Shown: positions 1-12,509, numbered from the stretch's first letter. The stretch is DNA of 64,000 bases from Hydractinia symbiolongicarpus (GCF_029227915.1 NC_079878.1:15314001-15378000), one strand, 5' to 3'. Numbers and translations are program-made. The notes: generated by a model not told the origin, from the sequence alone.

Positions 1-110
1 GCCAAAAGAGTAAAAAAATGGAAACCACAACTCTTAATAATCAGAAAAATACTGATAATAATTTTTTTTTACGATTTATATATCCTTTTTCGAATGACAA
101 GAGTACTTAC

Positions 111-3100
111 CTTCCGTCTGTATGAAGGAGCTCTAATGTCAGCTCGCATGACTTTGTTTAATTCTCTCATCTTTGGAAAATACAATACAATATGAGTGAA
201 TAAAAGAATAACTTCAAATTGTATATTGAATTAAAAAACAATTAAAAACACTTATCTGCCATAAAAAAAAAGAAAAAAAAATTGCAAAGGACAGGACTTG
301 ACAGGGAGAGAATAACCGTGTTGCAGATAGGTGTCTCACATCGAGAGTATTCGAGATAAAGAGTTTACTATATCCAAAATAAAGACAAACCTCTTCAGCA
401 TTCATAACAGTGATGTCACCAAGAATATCACGTGTCCAATCTCCTGCTCTCTTCAATTTGATCTAAAAGTTTTCAATACATTATGTTTCATTCCAATGCT
501 CTTTCACTTTTAATTGTTTTTTGACATGTTTCTTCTGTGATACATTAAACTGAATGTTAACTCTTTTTACATGCAGTTTCAACAGGATATGCATTATTTT
601 TATTCCCTTTTTTAACAATAGACCTATTTCCATATCCATTTTCGTTCCTTGGAATATACATACCAAAATACAGATATGGTTTGTTTACTAGCAATATGTG
701 CAAAATTAATTTGTCATACAGATTGTTATTAACAATTGGTGATAATATGAGATAATAGCATGCTTCAATGGGCCGTTATAATGCTTTTTATTATTATTCT
801 TGGTGTTAAATGAGCTAGGTAATAGCTAGCTCTGAATATGATATAAGTAGCTAGGCTAGTTGGCTGGCTGCTGACTTGTTCCAAACAACCGTGAAATTTC
901 AAGCTATTTACCAAAATTGGTGATGCTGCTGGTATATATCCCGTGTCTCCAGTTATTGAATGTACCTTATTTTTTAAACATCTGTGAAAGTAACATTAGC
1001 CAGGCTTACTGACTGTGGTTTTAAGTGAAACTAAGGTTAACAAAAGGGATGATATCCTAATTTTTAAATTTTGTATTCAGAGAGTTACCATCTTGGTAAT
1101 TTTTCAGGCAAATAAAATTGAAATTTTTCCTTGAGAGGATCACTTCACAAAACAAATTAAAAATTGTTTGAAAAAAACACAAAATGGTTACTGACGTACT
1201 GCCTAGAAAAAAAAAAGTTTCTGTAAAATTTTGTCCACAAAATACTTGTCATGTCGAACTTTGACTTTAATAAGTGAAAACAATGTGAAATTTTTTGTGA
1301 AATTTTTTGTGAAGTCAAAAACAAAATTTTTGGTTTTATATTTTCACAAATCGACATTTTGAAAAAATTTCATCGAGATTATTCTCTGTAAAAACAATTT
1401 GGACAATTCTGCAAGATTAATTTTAAGATTTCATAGAGACTGAGATTTTGACAAAATTAAGCACGTTTACAGCTGAAATCCGACATTCTTAAGAAAAAGT
1501 ATATTATTATTATTATTTTTTTTTTGATAAAAACCTAAAAAAATAGGGTGTCATTGAAAAAAAACTTTACTTTTTCTATATATGAAGATTTATGGTAAGC
1601 TCTAAGCTCTATCAATTCACATTACTTACAAACTGTAAGTAATAAAGTTAACCATCACAATGCTTGATGCAAATGTACGATTATTGACAATATGCGAGAG
1701 TAGTGACAGTTACATAATCACAACAGCCGATAGTTTGAAAATATTAACTTTAAAAACCATTTTACGCAACAAATGTTGAAAAATGATTTATTGATTACTC
1801 ATGCAGTTAAGCTATAGCAACAAACCTGCAAAAAATACTTGTGAAAATACTATAAGAAAATCCAGCCTTTTTATTATTCTTGATGTTAAAATCTCTTTAC
1901 TGCCACTCCCCTTTCCCCCGAAGTCAATGTCACTTTTCTTTAGCACTCCACGTTTCTGGAGTACTTCTGTTAGCATCAGTCAAGCATATTTCAATATTGA
2001 TTTTTGGGGAATGGAGAGCTCAAAATGATATTCACAATATGTTTTTCCAGGGTTTTAGCTTTTAGCGGCTGGCTACTTTTTAACTTGCTACCAGCAAGTT
2101 AATTTGAATTTTTTTAAATGATCAGAATAATATGAAGTACCACTGAGCGTTAGTAAACTGTATATTGAGTTTTAAACTTACATAGAACGGTAAAATAAAA
2201 ATGTATTCAGATCTCATTCTAAAAACGTGGCTATGTTTTGGAGGTTTAGCTGGCTAGCTTGCTGACATATACTGAGAGACACGCCCTTAAAATCTGCAAT
2301 ATTTTAACTTTTCTGTCACACTACAACTACCAAAACCCTCTATATAACTGTGTTAACTACGATTATGTGAAACGGCCAGTTAAAGCTATAAAAGCCAACA
2401 TTTTGTTGATACATTCTTCAAACATGCATGTAAACAACCAGCATCCCGAAATTTGCTCATAACTAATCTCGTTTTCATGTTATTCTGCATTTTCGCATGC
2501 ATTTTTCGCGGAACCAAATGAATATGGAAATAGGTCTATTACTATGGTTACTCAGATATTCTAACAACATAAAAACTAACGCATCCTTGGTAGTGTTACT
2601 TACACGATGCTTGGGATTGCTAAAAGAAAAAAAGAAAATAATGTAGCTATAAAGTTTTATTAGAAAGGCTCAACTAAACATCTTTTTGGGTAAAATTAAA
2701 AATCGCGCAACCGAACATTTACATGATTTAACTATTTAAATCCGTCGAAATACCAAATGATATCCACTTGACACCATCGTAATAAACAGCTTATATTCTC
2801 GGTAACTGTCGTAACAACGGGTAATATCGACTAAACCTCTGATAAGTTTTCGTAGCAACGGTTGATGTCTACTTGAAACCTTCGCAACACCGATTATACT
2901 TTCTGTGGTAGCAACGGTTGATATTTACTTGAAACCTCTGCAACAGCGTTCATACCTGTAGTAACTACGATTGATATCTATTTGCCGTTGTTACAACAAG
3001 CATTTCATACTTTTCACTCACGTCGCTATCAACCTAAAACTGTTGTAACGACGCCTATATTTACACAATGCCGTCGTAACAACGTTTTCAAAAATTCGAG

Positions 3101-6100
3101 TCATGTTGATCAACTATTGCGACAACAACTTACCTGTTATATGGAGTGTCCGAGTAGTTACTTAGTTGGCGAGTTAACTCTTTCTAGGCAAAGAAAACGA
3201 TCATAAAAAAAGAGAGTGGATTTGACAATTTAATAAACGCAATGAAACAAACAAAAGTACATTTGATTGAACTTACTGGTGGTAGATCGAAGCTTGGAAT
3301 AATGATAGGATTTCTGTTTAATGATGTCAGACTTGATTCCTGTTTGCGCATGATTATCACATGAGATGCTGAAAAATATAGAGAAGTTTAAATTTTACGC
3401 TAAGACGTTATTACTAATGTAAACAAATAAAATTCACCTGGAATCCATCCTATTCTTCCATCCAACTCCCCATGTATCCAGTCATCAACCTAAAGAATAA
3501 GCACATATGACATGCTATATTGTCATGAAAGACTGTCGAGTTATGTAATTATATATTTAAAACTTTTTCTGATAACAATATAAAAATTTAAGGGAATTCA
3601 CTCGTCGCGGCATGAACCCGCTGCTTGTCGACAAACAAAATACGGTTGTTAATATAGGGACGGACGGCTGATCTCAAATTCGTAATTACATTGGTTGCGT
3701 AATGCGCATCTTGAACTTGTCAATGTGCCATCGTACAGCATTTTAAAAATTTTGCTGCAATGTGCATGCAGCACTAAAGAAAGTTGTTGCATAAAATCAA
3801 ATTAATTTGATTTCGTGCAACAAGTTTTTTCGTAGATTTTGCTGCATTGCATAAAAAAATAAAAATAAGAAATGTGCCTAGAGCCATGGTGCAAGTTTGC
3901 TCGCGCGTACAATGCAACAAAATCGTTGTGCATGCGCATGAAAAAAATCACACCGTGGCCTCAGCGCTTAACTAATCAAAAACGCAGAAACAACAAAAAA
4001 CAAACAGACAGCTACGATATATGCAGAAAGAAACACAAGCGGAAATTTTTTTTTATCATATTTTGTAACAAAAAATCTAAATGTCTCTATCTATATAATA
4101 ACCCTTTTGCAGCGATAAAGTTGAGAATGTTTTAAAAGAGGTAATTCACCACAAGGTGTCGCATTTGGGCAGGACGGCCCAAAAACCACTTGATTTTGTA
4201 GGAACTTTCAGAAAAACTAACCTAGAGTGTCCAACTTTTTTTCCCCATATATCCAAAAGATTTTATATACTGTGGTGTAAACTCTATTAGACAAAACAAA
4301 TATTTAAAATTCAAGCAAAAGCTTTTCGATATATTCATATCATCGTCAGTGCTATACAATAAAATTAGCCCACTATCGGCGATCTTTGCGAAAATATTCA
4401 TGAAAAAATTAGAAAATGACGTGGTGATCCCAAATAATCAAAAATTCTACAAACGATTTCTTGATGATTCCATCAGTAGACGCCAGAAAGAAAAACCGAC
4501 GAATTTTTCCAAAGGTTGAACAATTACCATAAAAACATCAGCTTTACAGTCGAAATAGCTTCAGTAAAGTTCCTAGATACCAAAATATCGTACGAAAAAG
4601 ACGGCATTAATACATCGGTATAACGAAGTGATAAGAAACTACCCAGACACCGGCTGTCAATAAAGATCCAAAGATGTATAAGAGAAATGCCATCAACTAA
4701 GATTTGAATAGAGCCAAAAACATTGCTTCGGATTTCGACAACGAATTAACTGAGACCAGTCAAAAATTTAAAAAAGCTGGATATCCGATCAGATTTACGG
4801 AAAGCGTCATCCGGCGATTTGAGGAGAAAGATGATGCTTCACTTATTCCAACTTATTCTTATGAAGAGACACCAAAAACCCTCGTCACCTGTAGCGTATC
4901 ATATTGTGAAAAGAATGAAGATATATCAAAGAAATTCATTCAGAAATTTCATGAATTCACCGGAAATAAGTACACTTTATGTATAAAATGGAACACCCGA
5001 AAAGTTTGAAGTGTCTTTAATCTTAAGAGTAAATATCCCAACCCATCGTGTAAGATCTACCAAGGTAATTGTAGCTGTGGTAAAACGTATATTAGTGAAA
5101 CGGATATTGGTGAAACAGCGCGAAATGTAGAAGTAAGTTGGAAAGAACACAACCTATTGGCAAATTCTGAACCTTCAAAACATTTACAAAGTAACCGGCC
5201 ATGTTTTTTTATGGAGAGTATTGTTTTCCGCCACTTTGAACACCCGTGAGAGAAAAAACTTGAAGCTTCAATAAATAATAGCAATTAAAAAACCATCATT
5301 GAATAATCAAATAGATACAATAGTTTTGCATCTATTTAGAAATGGTATTACGTGATTCAGCAATTATTGTAAATTGTCAAGATTACCCATCGATAATTAT
5401 AGAGTAATTATTGAGATTACCCATTGTGTAGTTTTTTTAAGATTACTCATTGTTTAGTTTTTTAAATAAGTGTCGATATGAACGTAGATAACATTTTATT
5501 GTATAGCACTGACGATGATATGAATATATCGAAAAGCTTTTGCTTGAATTTTAAATATTTTTTTATGTCTAATAGATTTTACACATATTTCTCTAGCGTA
5601 TTTGGATTATTAATATTATATACTATGTTATGACATCTATCCTAAAAGGCATATCAAAAAAGTCATATAATTTTTCCTCTTTAGAGGGGATTTAAATATT
5701 GTTGTACGCATTTTGTTGCATATGCGGCGCGACGAGAAGCTGTTTTGTGCAACAAAATCATATTACATGCGCACAAAAAAAAATCACACCGTAAACCAAG
5801 CGCCTTAGTTTTGCAGTCGAAAATTTTTAGGTTATTTGCAGGGATTAAATTTTGCAGAATTCGCTGACGCTTCATTCACTGATTATGTACACACTATTAA
5901 CAGACTTACATCCTCTAGTATGTTCACTGTATCACCCACATTGACGCCTAACTGTCTCGCATGCGTGGCTTTAAAAGCAGCAACAACACGACACTGAGCT
6001 TTCGTGTTCGCCCGTGCTATACTTCTGTTGAGTTCTGCCTCTTTCTTCTCCTGCTCGACTTCTTTCACAATTTCAATCTCCTCCTCCACACGCCTTTTCT

Positions 6101-7882
6101 TATGTTGTTTTTTCCGCTTTTTCATTCGATTTATAATGTTTTGTTTGCGCTAAGAAATTTGTTATTTTTAAACTTTAAGAAGATTCACTCTGGACAAATT
6201 AAATTATTAACCAACCTAGTAGTTGCAAGGCTTCGATGAGTTGATCTACACAAAACAAAAACACGGGATCCACAAAAACAAAAATACAGGAAGACATCCA
6301 CAAAAACAAAAATACAGGAAGACATCCACAAAAACAAAAACACAGGCAGACATCCACAATAAAAAAATACAGGCAGACATCTACAAAAACAAAAACACAG
6401 GAAGACATCCACAAAAACAAAAACACAAGCAGACATCCACAATAACAAAAACACAGGCAGACATCTACAAAAACAAAAATACAGGAAGACATCCACAAAC
6501 ACAGGAAGACATCCACAAACACAGGCAGACATCCACAAAAACAAAAACACAGGCAGACATCTACAAAAACAAAAATACAGGAAGACATCCACAAAAATAA
6601 TTTTTACCTTTTCTTGAGCGGTAAGTTTTGGGACTCCTTCCAGATCGACTTCTGATGCAACACTGTGTGTTTCTTCTTTTATCTTAACAACCAATAAAAA
6701 GAATAAAACTTAGAATTAAAAATACTCCAACTGAAGAGTAACGTGCATAAGTTTGACCACTTATCTTCTTGGATTAGATATTAGAAACACGCACCAATAC
6801 ACATTTGAAAGGAAGACATTTTCGTAGGATTAAAAATTCCCAAGCGGAAAAAGACGTACAATTTTTTTGGACTACTTGGATTCGGCGATTTGAGGACATA
6901 CTGTCATTTGACTGTCATATTTTATATAAATGTACACATTGTTATAAATTAAGTTTTAGTACAATCCTAAAATAATTTTCCCCGTAAAATTTCCTCACCT
7001 TAATGTGCACTTTGTTATTAAAGAACCTACAACCTTAGTATCACAAAAATGTTCCGTTTTCAACAGCATAATACACTTCTCTTTCTTGCTATAGTAATTT
7101 ATTGGTATCATGTTAAAATAGTGACAACACACCTTTTCTTGGTATTGCTCGTCTTGTAATGTAGCCAGCACAGGATTCTGAAATTGAACTACAGAAATTT
7201 TCTTTTTTGACGCGCTGTTTGGTTGTCTCTGAAACGCGAAAAATGGAAATAAAAGGTACGCTACAAAACAAACAAAACAAAAAAAAACCTGAATAATTTA
7301 CCACAATAAACGCGGTCGACACGCGTTTCCTCTTCACTCCGGTCATTGCTTGAGTTAGTTCGTTTCTTTGTGAGATATCTTCAGTCTAAAGAGAATTACA
7401 ACAAGAGATAAGCCACAGTGTTTAAGTGAACAAAAGCTGATCTCAGTATCTTTAATAACTAGGCTAAAAGCGTTAAATTAAAAGCGGAGCCAAACAATAA
7501 CAACAAATTTCGAGTTTATTTTAAGCTTGTTTAAAACAGATCAAATTAATGATTTATGCTCACCCTTGCAGTACCAAAGAAACTATTTGCAAACGTGTGA
7601 AGAACAGTAGCGGCTTTTTTTTTTAATGATTTTTTCTAAACAAGAAAGTATCAAATTAAGTTACAGTTTGTTGGAGCTAACGATAATTTTTAAGAGAAAG
7701 AGAAAAATAAAATGTCCATAATCCACCTGGTACTTAGCCTCGTGTTTTTGTTGCTGGAAGTCATTAGTGGAACGACCAAGTTTATTGGCTGCCTCAATTG
7801 CAATAGCAACGAACAAGCTGAACAAAAAAAATCTCTTATAATAATACGAAGTGTATGTGACGGTCATGGTGGATATCCTCAT
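111..7882 (-). CDS. Coiled-coil / SH3-domain protein, multi-exon, 3' end outside window
   Basis: A minus-strand gene rebuilt from exons 7882(or 7867)-7727, 7385-7302, 7228-7133, 6682-6608, 6149-5910, 3489-3438, 3368-3277, 462-391 and 170-111. All borders have AG/GT and phases agree throughout. The exon at 6149-5910 encodes a basic run (MKKRKKQHKKRR), an acidic charged helix likely to form a coiled coil, and the first half of an SH3 domain (ALYDF-like CRVVAAFKATHARQL, then VGDTVNILED). The next two exons complete the SH3 fold: DDWIHGELDGRIGWIP has the conserved W, the G-E-L-x-G-R turn and W-x-P, followed by ASHV where SH3 domains usually have SNYV. SH3 domains bind proline-rich peptides; the partner is unknown. 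The start is uncertain: ATG at 7867 sits in a strong context (CCACCATGA), but an apparent 30-nt intron at 7818-7847 is too short to trust, and read through it encodes a hydrophobic stretch. Downstream exons encode RAGDWTRDILGD and ADIRAPSYRRK. The paralogue was not recognised. Confidence 0.72.
2730..3140. repeat. Degenerate tandem repeat, unit about 60 bp
   Basis: Phrases such as GTAGCAACGGTTGATATTTA, CTTGAAACCT and variants recur at about 55-65 bp intervals with many substitutions. The tract lies in the large intron of the SH3 gene (463-3276). Short open frames here simply read through the repeat. Confidence 0.55.
3490..4282. other. Intronic sequence left of the Penelope-like element
   Basis: This is the left part of the SH3-splitting intron. 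Apart from a segment at 3870-3970 that recurs at 5700-5815 on the other side of the Penelope-like element, I see no coding or RNA signal. Confidence 0.4.
3875..3968 (+). repeat. Segment repeated on both sides of the Penelope-like element (left copy)
   Basis: GCAACAAAATCG..CATGCGCA..AAAAAATCACACCGT..AGCGC here matches, in the same orientation, the segment near 5705-5812. The two copies differ by several substitutions. Either the element inserted between two members of a dispersed repeat, or the flank was duplicated. Confidence 0.5.
4283..5576 (+). mobile_element. Penelope-like element relic with long terminal inverted repeats
   Basis: The ends (about 4283-4365 and 5493-5576) are inverted copies of roughly 80 bp that share an uninterrupted block from TATTTAAAATTCAAGC to GCTATACAATAAAAT. 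Between them is a decayed coding region with Penelope reverse-transcriptase C-terminal and GIY-YIG features. Penelope-like elements are known to carry terminal repeats that may be inverted. Size is about 1.3 kb, so most of the reverse transcriptase is missing. It sits inside an intron of the SH3 gene. Confidence 0.7.
4430..5310 (+). pseudogene. Penelope-like reverse transcriptase C-terminus plus GIY-YIG endonuclease, broken
   Basis: Successive frames give FYKRFLDDSISRRQKEKPT, then ISFTVEIASVKFLDTKISYE (the thumb-side region of Penelope reverse transcriptases), then the open stretch 4704-5009 with FDNELTETSQKFKKAGYPIR. After a stop this continues as SCKIYQGNCSCGKTYISE, ETARNVEVSWKEHN and SEPSKHLQ, which fit the GIY-YIG nuclease with its preceding CxC and the following R and H/E positions. 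Several frameshifts and stops disable it. The reverse-transcriptase palm and fingers are absent. Family assignment is by motif recall. Confidence 0.68.
5705..5812 (+). repeat. Segment repeated on both sides of the Penelope-like element (right copy)
   Basis: It matches the left copy at about 3875-3968 in the same orientation, including the AAAAAAATCACACCGTA core. It lies between the right inverted repeat and the SH3 exon at 5910. Confidence 0.5.
6262..6600. repeat. Minisatellite, 28-bp unit, filling an SH3-gene intron
   Basis: About eleven head-to-tail copies of a 28-bp unit (ATCCACAAAAACAAAAATAC followed by AGGAAGAC) are present, including 27-nt and 20-nt variants. The tract occupies most of the intron 6150-6607 and ends within about 10 nt of the 5' splice site of the exon at 6608-6682. 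Long open frames on both strands here are artefacts of the repeat. Confidence 0.9.
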
Positions 7883-7884
7883 TT

Positions 7885-9253
7885 TCGTTTGATGTTGCCG
7901 AAAAAAATCTTTGATGTTGCTGTAAAATATATGTCTTCTTTGTCGTGAAAAGCCGCGAGTTTTGTGTGGTTTGTTAAATGAAGTTCTAGCACAAAGTAAC
8001 GGAAATTGTGTTTGCAAAAAAGATGGCTGTTCTTTTTAAGCATTTTCTACTCTTTCCTTCAAAATAAATCTTTACAAAAGCATTTAAAAAGGGGCATGGT
8101 ATATAAATGAAGTATAGAAAGGTTTCTGTAAGTTTTGTTTATGTTTTTTTCAGTTTTGATGATATTATTGATGCAAGACATGTTTGTTAGCTAGCATCAT
8201 AAAGCCAACCACACCACCAACAACCTAATAGCTAGCTAGCTAGCTCGAATATTATAATTATGTAGCCATGTTCTTTATACCTAGCTAAGTCTCCGGTTTA
8301 TATTCAACTGACCAGCTATTAGTTGCTGTAGCTAGCTTATGTTAGCTTCAGTTCTATGTTGCTTTTTACATGTAAGTTAGCTACCGTAGTGTTATTATCT
8401 TCGTGGTCTTTACTAAGAATGTGACTGTAAGTTATTTCGCTTGACATTTTAGGCTTAAATTAACAAGCCTCAACAACTTTTAAAAAAGTATTACATAATA
8501 TTTAAGAAGAGTTTAAGGACTGTTTTTAAGCAAATAATGTATTTTTCACATTTTGTGTATGCAAATAATGTAGTTAATAATAAAGTTATATACATCAGTT
8601 ACATGCAATATGACGAAACGATTTTTATTTAACATGTAGTAATTCTGGTACTTTAAGTGTAGTGATTTTTGTTGTTCTAGATGTTCTGACTAAAACGTTT
8701 TTCTTTATGACATTTTGTATTGATTAAGAAAAGTTTCAACTTTTTTGAGGGAGTACAACACCGAAAAAACTTGTGTTTTTTTTATATTTTGTATAAATTC
8801 TTACCGGGCAGGACTCTTTACAACATACCGAAATGACTGATCCCTCTCCATTTTTAAATTTGATGCGTTCCAAGTCGCAGTTTTTTGAAATTTTGGGTAA
8901 TATTTAATGAGTACAAGATGCAAATACTGATTTTTGTTGAATCAGAAGTATTTCCTACAACCATTCTTTTTTTACACTTTTGTGGAAAAAAAGTGTATGC
9001 AATATCATCAGAATAACTGGTTTTGTTGCAAACTGTTTTTCTTTTTCACATTTTTGATTGTAATATTGTTATAAAGGGCATATATCAATAGACATACATA
9101 TACCAAAATAATTAAATTCTGCAAACTTTGATTTTGTCGTTCACCTCTCATCCTTTTATATTTTGATTAAACTTTTGAGGAAAACCATAGGAAGTATTTA
9201 GAATTTGTATTTTGTGTTGCAAATTTAGTGCAAAAATTGACATAAAATGAACT
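7885..9253. other. AT-rich intergenic stretch with TAGC runs and degenerate repeats
   Basis: No supported gene. It holds TAGC-rich runs near 8190-8350 and, from about 8500 on, repeated phrases of the type 'ACTTTTGTGGAAAAA..GTATGCAA' that recur at 14980-15790 on the other side of the P-like element. Confidence 0.45.
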
Positions 9254-9304
9254 GTTAAATCAAAGTCTATAGAAGAAAACTCTGGTCTGGAAGCGTATTG
9301 TTTT
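9254..9304 (+). repeat. Left target duplication and terminal inverted repeat of the P-like element
   Basis: GTTAAAT at 9254-9260 is followed by the inverted repeat starting CAAAGTCTATAGAAGAAAAC and continuing CTCTGGTCTGGAAGCG. The reverse complement at 13815-13858 matches over about 44 bp with 3-4 differences and is followed by the same GTTAAAT. Confidence 0.88.
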
Positions 9305-9513
9305 AACTCTTTGTATAAAGTTTAAATGGTCACGTGACCAAAGTAGATGCACGCACGCCAAGCGACAGTTCACAACAGAAAGCAATTAGCTAGCGACCGA
9401 CCTAATCGTTTCATCTAAACTATCAATAAAGTTGTTGTAATTAAGTATATATGGTGACATCAATCAATTATCTTTAAAATCAAATCAAATTTGACTGTGA
9501 ATTAACTGCAAAA

Positions 9514-12504
9514 ATGCCAGGGGCTAATTGTGCATTTCCTGACTGTGGCACCACAAGACGAGCCAGCTACAGTGACGTTGGTATATTTCAAATACCGAAA
9601 AGAAAGAATGATTTTTATCAAGACTGGAGAAAGAAATTGTTAGAAAAATTATCTACATATCGTGCAGTTGATAAAACTTTAAAGGAAAGGATGGAATCAG
9701 GAAGGGTTTACATACGTGAGAAACACTTCGCCACAGAAGATATTGAAAGAACCAGTGAGTAAAAGTTTATAATACAGACCAGCAGTATTATTGATTTTTT
9801 ACGCGTCTGTAAGGTTTGTATTCAAACATAATTGCGGTCGTTTAAATATCGTATTGGGTTATCGGGTCTTGCTTTTAGTTTTGTGCTTATTAATCAACAA
9901 ACAATGAAAACAAATCTAGCTAGCTAGCTAGGTTTAGCTCTCTCTCTCTCTCTCTCTTTCTTTTTCTCTCATGTATATATTAATTTTTTTTTAGAATCTG
10001 GCAAAAAAACTTTAAAGTTAAGGAGCCTTACCAACAATCAATCTTCCTAAAAAGTCACACGAAAATTTAAAGTCACCCGAAAGAAGAGTTATCATTAAAA
10101 GTCCGATTCCAATGAAGAAAAGTGAAGATTTAGTTTACAAAAGTTTAGTTGATTTCAACATGAAAGTGGATAGGTTAAAAATGAATGGCTGGCAAACTAT
10201 ATTTTTAGAGCATAAAAGTGTATATAAATATTTTACGCCACAATTTACCATACCAAAATATGAAGTTATTATCGATGAAAGTATAGGTTTCACTTTATTA
10301 ATATTTGGATGGATACTTCCAGGAAATCACGACCTTTACAAAAAGCATCTCAGGTTAGTAAGGAAAGTGACTATATCAAATTTAATTAAAGAAATCACAA
10401 CTTACCAATTATGTAATGGTGTAGATGTTGAATCAATCCAGTACAATCAAAGGTATATAAAAGATCTAAAGATTGTTGTATTTTAAAGGAAGGTTGTGAT
10501 AAATTGTGTTGTATGTTTTGTGACATATTTGTCAAAAAATTTCATAGTGATGCAAAGAGAAAGTTGTGTAACATTAACATACCAGCAAAATTAAATGCTC
10601 CTTTATGTTCAACTCACCCTAATAAGGTAAAGCTAGCTCTGCAGCAACAAAGGAAGGAGTGTATACAATTAAAGACACAAATTGAAAAAATGAAGAAAGA
10701 AAGTCACTTGGTGTTTTACTTGATGAAGATTTAAGTACTGATATTAAAGCATTAATGAACGCAAATTCGGACACAGTGTCTCCATTCATGAAAACATTTT
10801 GGGAACAACAAGTGAAATCGTTTAGTGGAAAGGTTCATGGTCAAAAATACCATCCAATGATCATACGATTTTGCCTTTCACTTGCCTCCAAATCAGCATC
10901 AGCGTATGATGAACTCAGGGATTCCCAGGTATAGTATTACCTAGTAGAAGGACTTTACGCGACTACAAAAATGCGATTCGCCCAAAAGCTGGATTTAATG
11001 TTGTGCAAAAACTAATCAAAACAGTTCAACCACTCACTGGGTCTCAAAGATATATAGTGCTATCTTTTGACGAAATAAAAATTCAGGAAAATCTGGTTTT
11101 TAATAAGCATTCTGGAGAACTTATTGGTTACGTTGGTCTTGGTGATCCGGAACGTAACTTCTCTACTTTTGACACCACAGATCAATTGTCGACACATGCT
11201 TTAGTGTTTTATGTAAGAGGTTTAGCATGTGATCTCAAGTTTGCATTTGCCTACTTTGGTACAAAAGGCATCACATCCTACCAACTTATGCCAAATTCTG
11301 GGAAGCAGTATCCATCTTAGAATTGACCTGTCAGCTTTCAGTTATAGCTGCTGTGTCAGATGGCGCATCCCCAAATTGAAAATTCTATAGGATGCATAGT
11401 GCTATGGATGACAAATTGGATTGCGATGTTGCTCATCGATCACTAAATGTTTTTGCACCACACAGATATATCTGGTTTTTTGCAGATGCACCGCATTTAA
11501 TGAAAACTGCAAGAAATTGTGTATTTCATTCTGGTGAGTTTCAAACTTTGAGAATTTATATAAAAACATACTTAACCTCTTAAAATAGTGTATTAAATAC
11601 TTCCATACCTTCCCTACCTATACCTTTTCACGTATATTTTTTTGCAGTCATGTCTTAATAGTGTGATTTTTACATAGTTTGTATTTAGGTGATGGTAGAG
11701 GAACTCGTAGCTTGTGGAACAATGGTTTACAAATAATTTGGTCACATTTTGTCAAAGTTGTTAATGATGAACTTTCCAGTGGATTAAAAACATTGCCCAA
11801 ATTAAGTCTTGAACATGTTCAGCTTAACCCATATTAAGTCATGAGTGTCCACCTAGCTGCACAAATTTTAAGTGCTAGTGTTGCAAATGTTTTAAAGGCA
11901 TACTACCCACCTGAAACACATGGTACTGCTACATTTTGTATGCAAATTTTTTGATTGTTTAAATGTTCGCAATCAACTTGAAGGAATAACCAAGAGGAAA
12001 CCATTTTTACAACCATACCGAAATGTTAATGACGAAAGATTTTTGTGGCTGGAGAGTGTTTTTTTGAAATATTTAAGTGATTGGAAAAGTAGTATTGTTA
12101 ATAGGCAAGGAAATTTCAGTCATTTCGGTTTACAAATGACAGTTTACTCTGTTATTGAAGCTACAAAATACCTGCTTGAACAGGGAATGCCATTCGTTTT
12201 GACAGAACGATTTAATCAAGATGTGTTGGAGGAGTATTTTGGCAGACAAAGAAGTTTAGGTCGCAGAAACGACAATCCAAGCCTTTACCAGTTTGGTTAC
12301 AACTCCAACACAATTCGGATGCAGAGATCAGTAGTGCCTGTTACTGGAAATACTAAAGACCGACATAAACAAAAACGACGTGTCTCATGGCGTAAAGTTG
12401 ACGACGAGCCCTTACAAAAACGAAAGCCAAAAAAGTACTGTATATATTTCATATATACAGTATCAAATATATACAGAAAATGTTTAGAAAGTCATCCACA
12501 ATAA
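9514..12504 (+). pseudogene. THAP-domain P-element-like transposase, inactivated
   Basis: Exon 9514-9754 starts with ATG and gives a THAP domain (N-terminal CAFPDC, central W, IREKHFATEDIE), then GTGAGT. The next exon starts at 9995 and continues through ALPTINLPKKSHE, a linker and a coiled coil (KLALQQQRKECIQLKTQIEKM). The catalytic part follows: a helix-turn-helix-like LPSRRTLRDYKN, SFDEIKIQENL (first Asp), FFADAPHLMKTARNCVFHSG (second Asp) and, after a short intron (about 11535-11688), LEEYFGRQRSLGRRNDNPS (Glu) and TIRMQRSVVPVTGN. P-family transposases use a D-D-E RNase-H-like centre with a GTP-binding insertion. Frameshifts or stops occur near 10020, 10465, 10690, 10925, 11300, 11380, 11837 and 11930. 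The THAP zinc-ligand Cys expected three residues before the His is Arg (codon CGT). Confidence 0.85.
9938..9970. repeat. (TC)n microsatellite
   Basis: A CT/TC dinucleotide run with short T interruptions inside the first intron of the THAP transposase. It may act as an extended pyrimidine tract upstream of the AG at 9993-9994. Confidence 0.8.
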
Positions 12505-12509
12505 AAAAC

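Noticed and set aside
2982-3206. Plus-strand ORF starting MPLLQQAFHTFHSRR
   Set aside because: It lies in a degenerate tandem repeat within an intron and lacks splice or domain support.
6185-6694. Long Cys/Val/Phe-rich minus-strand ORF and Lys/Thr/Gln-rich plus-strand ORF
   Set aside because: Both arise from reading the 28-bp minisatellite; the real coding exon is only 6608-6682.
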